From contig JASHVH010000009.1 in NCBI GenBank assembly GCA_030039575.1, forward strand, positions 1-8,674: a stretch of DNA of 8,674 bases, read 5' to 3'. The notes below the pieces were generated by a model. The model had not been told where the DNA came from and ran no database searches. It saw only the letters and a list, made by a program, of their open reading frames with translations. This document shows, in pieces, positions 1 through 5,716 of the stretch. Source of the DNA: Acidimicrobiales bacterium (GTDB lineage: Bacteria > Actinomycetota > Acidimicrobiia > Acidimicrobiales > Palsa-688). Made by a program: the position numbers and the translations under genes. The stretch's first letter is position 1, and each line of letters begins with the position of its first letter.

Positions 1-124
1 CGGGTGGCGACCCGGCGGAGGCGGCCGCCGCCGGTGACAAACTCAGCCGTACGTCCCCCGTAACTTCGTCTTGCTCGTAATGGGCGACCATGTCGCCGAA
101 AGAGATGGTGGCAATTGTCGGCAC
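1..124 (-). CDS. 5' end of an unidentified gene leaving the left edge
   Basis: A GTG codon at 124-122 opens a frame of 41 codons that stays open to the window edge. A GGAGG ribosome binding site (complement of 131-135) lies six bases upstream, which is close to ideal. The peptide starts MPTIATISFGDMVAHYE and continues with a TGDVRLSLSPAAAA-type stretch; it has no signal peptide. It lies 141 bases downstream of the binding-protein gene on the same strand, so it may be the last or next gene of the transporter unit. In such loci this position is often held by a glycoside hydrolase, and the start would suit the N-terminal beta domain of one, but that is inference. I do not recognise the family from so short a piece. 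Confidence 0.55.
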   Translation of the reverse strand, partial: MPTIATISFGDMVAHYEQDEVTGDVRLSLSPAAAASAGSPP

Positions 125-130
125 GCGGCC

Positions 131-135
131 CCTCC
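131..135 (-). promoter_or_regulatory. Ribosome binding site of the left-edge gene
   Basis: The minus strand reads GGAGG here, six bases before the GTG at 124. It is the main reason for accepting the short partial frame as a real gene start. Confidence 0.55.
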
Positions 136-170
136 CGGCTCTGGTAAGAAAAAGGGTGCAACGCGGAGGA

Positions 171-216
171 GCCGCCCCCCGGCCCGAGGCTTGTGGCCAC
201 GGGCAGTGGGGGCGGC
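171..216 (-). repeat. Long imperfect hairpin downstream of the binding-protein gene
   Basis: Nested inverted repeats pair GCCGCCCCC (171-179) with GGGGGCGGC (208-216), GCCCG (182-186) with CGGGC (200-204), and GGC (188-190) with GCC (196-198), around a five-base loop. That gives 17 base pairs with small internal bulges. It lies 50 bases past the binding-protein stop. A T-rich run on the minus strand (near 148-157) begins about 13 bases beyond the stem, too far for a canonical intrinsic terminator. It could be a leaky terminator or a structure protecting the 3' end of the upstream message from decay. Confidence 0.55.
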
Positions 217-265
217 CCGTTGGATGTCAGGTCAACTTGGCTTCCTGAGAAGCCCTTCGTGCTGT

Positions 266-1636
266 TTAGGCGCCGGCAGCCTGGAGGTCATGGTTGGCGG
301 CTGCGTACGCGTTGGCCAAGGCGGCCTTCGTCTGCGACAGCGTTTCAGAGCCCAACCAGATCGGGCCCATCGCGGTCCCCATATCCGTGAGCCCCTGGTT
401 CATCCCTGGGGTGTTCGGCCAGTCCACCACGTTGCCGTGGGCTTCTGCCAGGAACGGCCCCATCGGGATGCCCTTGGCCGCCCACGCCTGCTCGAACAGC
501 GGGTCGAGCGACTTGATGGCGGGCCAGATGTAACCGCCTGAGCCCATTATCTTCTGCGAGGCTGCTGAACCGAGCCACTGTTCGAGTTCCCAGGTCTGCT
601 GGAAGTGGGGCGTATGCACGTTGATGCCGTCGATGAGGCCGTTGAAGACGCTCCAGCGCCCATCCGGCCCGGAGGGCAGGGGCACGACCCCGATCTTGAA
701 CTTCGTCCCCACGCCTTCGGCTATGGGTTTGGTGTTCCAGTCTCCCTCGAGCTCCATGGCGATCTTGCCCGACGTGAACAGCGAGTTGTCCTGGCCGCTC
801 GGGCTGGTCCCGTTGGAACCCAGCTCTGACCCGGGTACGAGGACGTGGTACTTGTACATCAACTGGTTGATGAACTCGGTCGTCTGCGCACAAGCCGGTG
901 TATTGAACGCAACTGACGAGGCCCACGCGGCGTTGATCACGTGACAACCGTCCATCTGCCAGAAACTGCCGAAGCCGGTCTGGAAGGCGTTGTCCATCTC
1001 CATGCCGTACACAGCCACCTTGTTGGGGTTGAAGCTGGCAGAAGTGGCGTTGGTGCCATTGGTGTCCGTGGTCGCCTCCTCCAGGAACTTGAGGAACGTC
1101 CCACCGTTAGTCGGGTTCCAGGTCCAGTTGCTCGGGGGGGTCAAGTGGTGAGCGGCCATGTAGTTTTCGTTGTAATAGATGGCGATCGTGTCCCAGTCCT
1201 TGGGGATACCGTAGATCGCCCCCTTGTAGGTGTGCAGCTGCCACAGCGACGAGTAATACTGGGACGAATTTATGCCGGCCTTGGCGATGTCCGGCGCCAG
1301 GTTGACCAGGAAGCCGTCCTTGATCCAGGTCGACAGCCACGGCGTGTTGATCCAGAAGAGGTCAGGCCCGCTGCCGGAGGCGAACTCCTCCTGCAGTTTG
1401 GTCTGGTACGCGGCGTACGGGATCTGCTCCACCGTTACTTGGATGTTCGGGTGGCTCTTCTCGAAAACGGCTATCGACTGCTTGTAACCGACCTCTTCGT
1501 TCGGGTCCCACAGGGTGTACGTAAGGTGCACGACCCCTGAAGCACTCGCAGTGCTCTCCATAGCGGCCACCAAGCCCATCGACGAACTGACGGTGGCGGC
1601 AGCTAAAACCAGCGGCACCAGCCGCTTACCTTTCAT
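266..1636 (-). CDS. Extracellular sugar-binding protein of a CUT1 ABC transporter
   Basis: This 456-residue protein is the substrate receptor of a carbohydrate ABC importer (family 1 solute-binding protein, MalE/UgpB type). It starts with a basic MKGKR segment, a hydrophobic core to about residue 26 and an AxA-type cleavage site (STASA then SG, near residue 33), so it should be exported by Sec. The mature part opens with the usual first beta strand (HLTYTLWDPNEE) and carries the family's FEKSHPNIQVTVEQIPYAAYQTKLQEEFASGSGPDLF region in sequence order (residues 58-94), followed by many aromatic residues typical of sugar clefts. Its length is normal. Unusually, no cysteine follows the signal peptide, so it is not a typical lipoprotein; the only cysteines are C231 and C249, which could pair. 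The ATG has AGGAGG six bases upstream. It is the third gene of the transporter unit, 129 bases after the second permease. The substrate is inferred only from galT nearby. Confidence 0.93.
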   Translation of the reverse strand: MKGKRLVPLVLAAATVSSSMGLVAAMESTASASGVVHLTYTLWDPNEEVGYKQSIAVFEKSHPNIQVTVEQIPYAAYQTKLQEEFASGSGPDLFWINTPWLSTWIKDGFLVNLAPDIAKAGINSSQYYSSLWQLHTYKGAIYGIPKDWDTIAIYYNENYMAAHHLTPPSNWTWNPTNGGTFLKFLEEATTDTNGTNATSASFNPNKVAVYGMEMDNAFQTGFGSFWQMDGCHVINAAWASSVAFNTPACAQTTEFINQLMYKYHVLVPGSELGSNGTSPSGQDNSLFTSGKIAMELEGDWNTKPIAEGVGTKFKIGVVPLPSGPDGRWSVFNGLIDGINVHTPHFQQTWELEQWLGSAASQKIMGSGGYIWPAIKSLDPLFEQAWAAKGIPMGPFLAEAHGNVVDWPNTPGMNQGLTDMGTAMGPIWLGSETLSQTKAALANAYAAANHDLQAAGA

Positions 1637-1642
1637 ATTTGT

Positions 1643-1648
1643 CCTCCT
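1643..1648 (-). promoter_or_regulatory. Strong ribosome binding site of the sugar-binding protein
   Basis: The minus strand reads AGGAGG, six bases before the ATG at 1636. It is the strongest site in the transporter unit, which fits the usual need for more binding protein than permease. Confidence 0.8.
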
Positions 1649-1673
1649 CTATTTTCTATTATTTGTTGCTCCC

Positions 1674-1712
1674 CTGAGGGCGCGGGTGGCCTGACGGCCA
1701 CGCTTCTGAGGG
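1674..1712. repeat. Hairpin between permease and binding-protein genes, flanked by direct repeats
   Basis: GTGGCC (1686-1691) and GGCCAC (1696-1701) form a perfect six-base stem with a four-base loop (TGAC). It can be extended by two G-C pairs (1682-1683 with 1702-1703) across a two-base bulge. Two copies of CTGAGGG (1674-1680 and 1706-1712) flank it in the same orientation. It sits in the 129-base gap before the binding-protein gene. Hairpins in this position can set different expression levels of permease and binding protein; that role is inferred here. Confidence 0.5.
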
Positions 1713-1747
1713 CCTTTTCACCCGATTAGGCTTTTTTGTGACGGTAT

Positions 1748-1769
1748 CGAAGACTTTCGTTGATATCAA
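1748..1769. promoter_or_regulatory. Two abutting palindromes at the end of the second permease, possible operator
   Basis: CGAA-GACT-TTCG (1748-1759) is followed at once by the perfect ten-base palindrome TTGATATCAA (1760-1769). The second overlaps the permease stop codon (1768-1766). They lie about 115 bases before the binding-protein start. They are AT-richer than the surroundings and could be a binding site for the local DeoR-type repressor or another regulator. No second matching copy of the pair was found in the window, so this is tentative. Confidence 0.25.
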
Positions 1770-2653
1770 TGGCCCTGGGTTAGTTGGATCGACCTTATAA
1801 TGTGGCGCTGGAACACGACGAAAATGATGATCAGCGGTAACAACGTGATCATGGCCCCGGCCAGGACGAGGTTCCACTCAGCGCCGTAATTGGAGGACGA
1901 GAGATTGGCGATCCCGGTGGTAAGGAGGTAGTGAGTCGGGTTCGTCACTATTAGCGGCCACAGGAAATTGTTCCAGCTGAAAACGAAGGCGATGATGGTG
2001 GCTGTGATGATGACCGGGCGTGACAGCGGCACCACGACGCGTCGCAGCGTCCCCAATTCGCTGCACCCGTCCATCTTTGATGCGTCGATGATCTCCTGAG
2101 GTATGTTCAAGAAGAACTGTCTGATGAGGAAAATCGTGTACGGAGTACCGAAAACGTACGGGAGGAAGATGGCCCAGTACGTGTTGAGCAGGTGCATCTC
2201 GCGTATTATCGTGTAAAGCGGGACGATCGTTACGATGTTCGGGATCATTAAGGTCACGAGGTAAAACCAGAAAATCACGTCCCTACCCGGGAACCTCATC
2301 CTGGCAAAGGCGTACGCGGCGATAACGCTGAAGAACACTTGGCCCACCGTGAGTATGACCGTGACCAAAGCCGTGTTGCCGAGGTAACCGATGAAGTCCT
2401 GCTGGAACAATGTGGTGCTGTAGTTCGAGAAGGTGAAGGGGTGGGGCAAATACCACGGCGGTTGGGCCAAGATCTGGCTGGACGGTTTGAGAGAACCAAA
2501 TATGGCCAGCACGTACGGCACCATGAAAATTACGGCGAACGCAGTCAAGACGATATAGAACGCGCTGAGCTTGCCAATCTTCAACGCCAAGCGCGGCCCG
2601 CTTTGCTTCTTGGCCGTCCCGGGAGCCGGTGGGTTGATCGCGATAGTTGTCAT
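1766..2653 (-). CDS. Sugar ABC transporter permease, MalG-like (CUT1)
   Basis: This 295-residue inner-membrane protein is one half of the transmembrane channel of the importer. Six hydrophobic segments can be seen, near residues 31-53, 94-116, 127-150, 157-180, 213-235 and 262-283. The EAA loop that docks on the ATPase lies at about 187-213 (EIIDASKMDGCSELGTLRR, then a conserved proline-containing end). The short cytoplasmic N terminus, the single periplasmic loop with PPWYLP/FTFSNY, and the C-terminal QRHIIRSIQLTQG tail are typical of the MalG side of the family. The ATG start lies 13 bases after the stop of the MalF-like gene, so the two are surely co-transcribed. The first EAA residue is E but the following alanines are replaced by I-I, which is common in MalG-type partners. 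Length is normal. Confidence 0.95.
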   Translation of the reverse strand: MTTIAINPPAPGTAKKQSGPRLALKIGKLSAFYIVLTAFAVIFMVPYVLAIFGSLKPSSQILAQPPWYLPHPFTFSNYSTTLFQQDFIGYLGNTALVTVILTVGQVFFSVIAAYAFARMRFPGRDVIFWFYLVTLMIPNIVTIVPLYTIIREMHLLNTYWAIFLPYVFGTPYTIFLIRQFFLNIPQEIIDASKMDGCSELGTLRRVVVPLSRPVIITATIIAFVFSWNNFLWPLIVTNPTHYLLTTGIANLSSSNYGAEWNLVLAGAMITLLPLIIIFVVFQRHIIRSIQLTQGH

Positions 2654-2666
2654 GATGGCTCGCTAC

Positions 2667-3626
2667 TCATGAGGAGTAGTCATAGGTGGTGCGTTTCCGG
2701 AAGTACATGAACTGCCCGACGCTGAAAACGAGGATCACGCCGAACAGGAGGACCGAGAGAGAGGCCGCCTCCCCCAATCTGTAGTCAGTGAAACCGATGT
2801 CGTAGATAGTCAGGCTCATCACTCTCGTAGAGTCGCCTGGGCCACCCTGGGTGAGGACATAAAGGGTGTCGAAAACCTGGAAGGAACCGATCACGTCGGT
2901 GATCAAGACAAAGAGCATCGTCGCGTTGAGCAAGGGCAGGCTTATCTTCCAGAACTGCCGCCACTTGCTGGCCCCGTCCAGCTCGGCCGCCTCGTAAAGG
3001 CTGCGCGGTATCGCCTGGAGACCGGCCAGGAAGAAAAGCATGTTGAAACCGAGGAACTGCCAGATGTTCACGCTGGCTACGACCGGCATGGCCAATGTGC
3101 TGTTTGACAACCAGGCGGGCCCTTGGATGCCGAAAAGGGCCAGGAAGTGGTTGATGGCACCGAGTTTGGGGTCGAACACCCAGTACCAGATGACGGCCAT
3201 GGCCACCGGGGTGGACAGGTAGGGCGCCACGAACAAGATACGGAACAGGCCGGTCCCGATGCGTTTCCGGTTGAGCATGACAGCCAAGCCCAGCGCCAAT
3301 ATCGTTTGAGCCGGGATGTTCAGGAGGACGTAATAAGCCGTGACCCCGAGCGAGTGGGCCGCCCCGTCGAACTTGAACATGGAGATGTAGTTCTGGAGCC
3401 CGGCCCAAGTAGCCGGTGCGGCCAGGTTGTAGTTCAAGAAGCTGAGCACGATTACCACGACGACGGGGATGGCCAGGAACAAGACCACTCCCACCATGCT
3501 CGGCGCGATGAACGGGAAAGCCCGTATGAAGCTGCGGAACCCCGAACGCCGTTTGCCTGCTTCGCCGCCGCGGTCCTTGACGAACTCCTCGCTGTCGGCA
3601 GGTACGACGCCCGTGGCTAGTGCCAC
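2667..3626 (-). CDS. Sugar ABC transporter permease, MalF-like (CUT1)
   Basis: This 319-residue integral membrane protein is the second channel subunit of the importer. A basic cytoplasmic N terminus (about 35 residues) precedes hydrophobic segments near 36-63, 95-117, 127-150, 178-203, 235-257 and 287-307. The EAA docking loop YEAAELDGASKWRQFWKISL is at 211-230. The LTQGGPGDSTRVMSLTIYD region (258-276) is a hallmark of MalF/UgpA-type permeases. The start chosen is GTG at 3626, with a G-rich ribosome binding site a few bases upstream. The gene follows the repressor gene by 96 bases on the same strand and precedes the MalG-like gene by 13. The initiation region lies in two small hairpins (see the separate entry). 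Length is usual for the short MalF class. Confidence 0.95.
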   Translation of the reverse strand: MALATGVVPADSEEFVKDRGGEAGKRRSGFRSFIRAFPFIAPSMVGVVLFLAIPVVVVIVLSFLNYNLAAPATWAGLQNYISMFKFDGAAHSLGVTAYYVLLNIPAQTILALGLAVMLNRKRIGTGLFRILFVAPYLSTPVAMAVIWYWVFDPKLGAINHFLALFGIQGPAWLSNSTLAMPVVASVNIWQFLGFNMLFFLAGLQAIPRSLYEAAELDGASKWRQFWKISLPLLNATMLFVLITDVIGSFQVFDTLYVLTQGGPGDSTRVMSLTIYDIGFTDYRLGEAASLSVLLFGVILVFSVGQFMYFRKRTTYDYSS

Positions 3627-3641
3627 GACAGCCCCCCTGTC
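3612..3641 (-). promoter_or_regulatory. Two hairpins covering the ribosome binding site and start of the MalF-like gene
   Basis: In mRNA sense, GACAG-GGGGG-CTGTC (3641-3627) puts the G-rich ribosome binding site in a five-base loop. It is followed directly by CGTGGC-ACTA-GCCACG (3627-3612), whose first arm contains the GTG start codon (3626-3624). The two stems share only base 3627. Such folding could limit or tune translation of the transporter. Both stems are short, so chance remains possible in GC-rich DNA. Confidence 0.4.
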
Positions 3642-3722
3642 ACCCTTAACGTCACTCCGTTTGGCTCCTCCCCCGACGACTGCGTCTCCACGCGTCGCCC
3701 TGGACGATGCTACCGAGTCCGC

Positions 3723-4538
3723 TCAGAAACTATCAGAAGCGGCAGCGCGGGGCACGTCGGCCAACCGACGTGGCGCGATCACAACCTCCCCGATGTGGCT
3801 CCTCAGCTGCCGCCTGGCCTCTTCGGGTAAACCGTCGTCACTAACGAGAGTGTCCACATCCGAAAGGTCGGCCATGGTACAAAGCGCCGTGGTCCGCCAT
3901 TTGGTGTGGTCCGCCACCACCACCAGCCGTCGGCAGCGGGAGATAAAAGTCCTGTTCGTCTCCGCTTCCGAAATGTTCGGCGTTGTCAGGCCGGCCACGG
4001 GGTCCAGCCCGTGGACGCCGAGGAACAGCACGTCGAAGTACAGCGACCTGATCGACGCGTCTGCGGTGGGCCCCACCAGTGCGTCCGATGGGGTGCGGAA
4101 CTCTCCGCCCGTCAGGATCACGGTCGTCCCCTTCCCGCCGGCGTGCTGCAACTCGTTCCACACGTTCATGGAATTGGTCACTACCGTCAGGCCTTCGCAC
4201 GCCGACAACCGGCTGGCCAGCGACCAGGTAGTCGTACCGGCCGACAGCGCCACGGCAGAACCGGGCTTGACCAGCGCTGCTGCCCGCTCGGCAATCGCCG
4301 CCTTTTCGTCTTGTTCCCGGAGCACTTTCTTTTCGAACCCGGGTTCTTCGGTGCCGTACTGGGCCAGCACTGCCCCGCCGTGGACCCGCTCGATAAGGCC
4401 GTCTTTTTGCAAGGCGTCGAGGTCTCGCCGGATCGTCATCTCCGATACTGCCAGCTCCTCGCTCAGCTCCGTCAGCCGCACCCCGCCCTTGGCTCGCAGC
4501 TCCTCCAGGATCTGCTTCCGTCTCAAGAGGGCCAGCAA
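3723..4538 (-). CDS. DeoR/GlpR-family sugar-phosphate-responsive repressor
   Basis: This 271-residue transcription factor has an N-terminal DeoR-type winged helix (about residues 6-58; RRKQILEELRAKGGVRLTEL, then SEMTIRRDLDALQKDGLIER as recognition helix and wing). A C-terminal DeoRC sensor domain follows, of the fold that binds phosphorylated sugars (GTTTW at 101-105, VTNSMNVWNEL, LTGGEFR at 142-148, D210-H-T-K213). I chose TTG at 4538: it has GAGGAG six bases upstream and gives the family's usual start a few residues before the helix. The frame is open to 4736, but that extra N terminus has no family resemblance. It lies upstream of the permease genes and divergent from galT, so it probably represses both; the inducer is likely a phosphorylated sugar made by the pathway. 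No unusual residues are seen in the helix-turn-helix. Confidence 0.92.
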   Translation of the reverse strand: MLALLRRKQILEELRAKGGVRLTELSEELAVSEMTIRRDLDALQKDGLIERVHGGAVLAQYGTEEPGFEKKVLREQDEKAAIAERAAALVKPGSAVALSAGTTTWSLASRLSACEGLTVVTNSMNVWNELQHAGGKGTTVILTGGEFRTPSDALVGPTADASIRSLYFDVLFLGVHGLDPVAGLTTPNISEAETNRTFISRCRRLVVVADHTKWRTTALCTMADLSDVDTLVSDDGLPEEARRQLRSHIGEVVIAPRRLADVPRAAASDSF

Positions 4539-4729
4539 CGCGAGCTCCTCTGCGGGGCGTCGATGGCCAACGCCCGCGCCCGGTCGGGCCGCCGGCTCGC
4601 CGGCCTTGACAAAGTCCTGATAGCCACTTCGGCCAAATTGTAGTAGATCCTGCGCTAACATGTGGTGTTTTGAAACCTTCATTTCCCGCACGACGACCAC
4701 GAGAGACGGCTCCTCCCAACGGTGGGCGG
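4539..4729. promoter_or_regulatory. Divergent control region between the repressor and galT
   Basis: This 191-base gap should hold promoters for both directions and the repressor's operators. Visible elements are a TACAAT hexamer on the minus strand (4642-4637), a possible -10 box for the repressor but without a good -35 at 16-18 bases, and the short palindrome GTTT-TG-AAAC at 4667-4676, an AT-rich island in GC-rich DNA and a candidate operator half. A consensus-like TTGACA at 4606-4611 on the plus strand has no matching -10 box. The region's role follows from gene layout; the individual sites are weak. Confidence 0.45.
4545..4550 (-). promoter_or_regulatory. Ribosome binding site that fixes the repressor start
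   Basis: The minus strand reads GAGGAG, six bases before the TTG at 4538. Neither the ATG at 4736 nor the internal ATG codons upstream have a comparable site in family-consistent position. Confidence 0.7.
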
Positions 4730-5638
4730 GTGTCAACGCGGACGCGGTCCGCCAAAGGGGCTGATAACAGGCAAGACGCCCTCAGCCATACCCCTGTGAT
4801 TGTGGCCCGTGGTAGGCAGGACCGGCCCAACCTTCCGAGCGCCGACTTCTGCCCGTTTTGCCCCGGTGGTCTCGAGGCGCCTGAGCCTTACGACGTGCGA
4901 TGGTTCAAAAACCGATGGCCGCCACTACCCGACGAGCGTTGCGAGATTGTGCTTTTTTCGCCAGAGCACTCGCAGAGCCTCGGGTCATTGAGCCGGCGCC
5001 AGCTTGGCCTGGTGGTTTCCCTGTGGGCGGAGCGGACAGAAGCCCTCGGCACCAGGCCAGATGTCGACTACGTCCTGGTGTTCGAGAACCGCGGGCGCGA
5101 CGTCGGGGCCACCATCCCCCACCCGCACGGCCAGATCTATTCCTTCGGCTACGTTCCGCCCGTGCCTCTGGCAGAGCTGCGGGGGCCGTCCTGCGCCATT
5201 TGCAATGAGCTGTCGGGGAAGGGGGCGCCCGGGACGTCCCACTCGTGCCGGGTAGTGGCCTCGGAGAAGGGCTGGCAGGCCTGGACGGTATGGGCACCCG
5301 CCTACCCCTACGAGCTCCTGGTAGCCCCGGAGCAGCACGTGGGAGATCTCGGCGAGGCCCGCCCGACCTATGACGGCCTGGTGGAAGTGCTGAAAATGGC
5401 CCTCACGGCGCTGGACGAGCTGTTCTCCGAGCCCATGCCTTACATGTTGTGGTGCCACCAGCGGCCCACCGACGGCGGCGATTGGCCCACCGCCCACCTG
5501 CACTTCCACATCGCCCCCACCAGGCGGGACAAAGGTGTGGCCCGTTACGTGGCCTCAGGCGAGCTTGGGTCTGGCATCATGTTCAACCCCGTCGACCCGG
5601 AGGACGCGGCCTGCCGGCTTAAAGGCCATGTCCACTAG
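4730..5638 (+). CDS. galT: Galactose-1-phosphate uridylyltransferase
   Basis: GalT swaps the uridylyl group between UDP-glucose and galactose 1-phosphate in the cytoplasmic Leloir pathway. With the GTG start at 4730 the protein has 302 residues. The HPHGQ signature is at 131-135, with H133 as the uridylylated nucleophile, preceded by VFENRG. By comparison with the E. coli enzyme, zinc ligands would be C41 and C44 (CPFC), H80 (FSPEH) and H131. The C-terminal HIT-like half carries a second Cys pair (C155, C158) and the H256-L-H-F-H260 metal-site motif. The ending ELGSGIMFNPVDPEDAA is as in full-length GalT. It is shorter than E. coli GalT (348), mainly between CPFC and FSPEH. A TTG at 4670 would add 20 residues without family likeness; upstream signals (GGTGG, four bases before the GTG) are weak, so the start is uncertain. 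It heads a plus-strand pair, divergent from the repressor. No galK or galE is adjacent. Confidence 0.93.
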   Translation: MSTRTRSAKGADNRQDALSHTPVIVARGRQDRPNLPSADFCPFCPGGLEAPEPYDVRWFKNRWPPLPDERCEIVLFSPEHSQSLGSLSRRQLGLVVSLWAERTEALGTRPDVDYVLVFENRGRDVGATIPHPHGQIYSFGYVPPVPLAELRGPSCAICNELSGKGAPGTSHSCRVVASEKGWQAWTVWAPAYPYELLVAPEQHVGDLGEARPTYDGLVEVLKMALTALDELFSEPMPYMLWCHQRPTDGGDWPTAHLHFHIAPTRRDKGVARYVASGELGSGIMFNPVDPEDAACRLKGHVH

Positions 5639-5644
5639 GTGGAC
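5630..5644 (+). repeat. Perfect inverted repeat centred on the galT stop codon
   Basis: GTCCAC (5630-5635) and GTGGAC (5639-5644) are exact reverse complements, and the three-base loop is the TAG stop codon itself. No T-run follows, so it is not a canonical terminator. It could be a mild 3' hairpin between galT and the dehydrogenase, or chance. Confidence 0.4.
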
Positions 5645-5707
5645 GGGCCGACCAGGTGACTGGGCCGGTCGTCCAAGAGCCGGGCGGGTACCACTGAGCC
5701 GGGGCCC

Positions 5708-5712
5708 GGAGG
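5708..5712 (+). promoter_or_regulatory. Ribosome binding site of the dehydrogenase
   Basis: GGAGG lies four bases before the GTG at 5717. The spacing is short but no better in-frame start is present, and the protein start fits the family. Confidence 0.6.
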
Positions 5713-5716
5713 TCGT

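Noticed and set aside
941..1540. A 199-codon plus-strand frame opposite the binding-protein gene
   Set aside because: Antisense shadow; the binding protein is unambiguous and the antisense product has no recognisable features.
1712..1737. A GCCT/AGGC stem followed by six T on the plus strand, resembling an intrinsic terminator
   Set aside because: The stem is only four pairs with an eleven-base loop, and no plus-strand gene ends here.
4606..4611. A consensus TTGACA -35 hexamer on the plus strand before galT
   Set aside because: No acceptable -10 hexamer lies 16-18 bases downstream, so I do not call a promoter on it.
3469..4620. A 383-codon plus-strand frame opposite the repressor and the start of the MalF-like gene
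   Set aside because: Its product is rich in Ser, Arg and Thr with no recognisable fold, and it lies antisense to two well-supported genes. It is a shadow frame of GC-rich coding DNA.
4670..4729. N-terminal extension of galT from a TTG at 4670
   Set aside because: The added 20 residues have no GalT counterpart and the TTG has no good ribosome binding site; it cannot be wholly excluded.
3841..4830. A 329-codon minus-strand frame over the repressor and the galT start
   Set aside because: It is the repressor region read in a wrong frame (Arg/Gly/Pro-rich) and conflicts with two clear genes.
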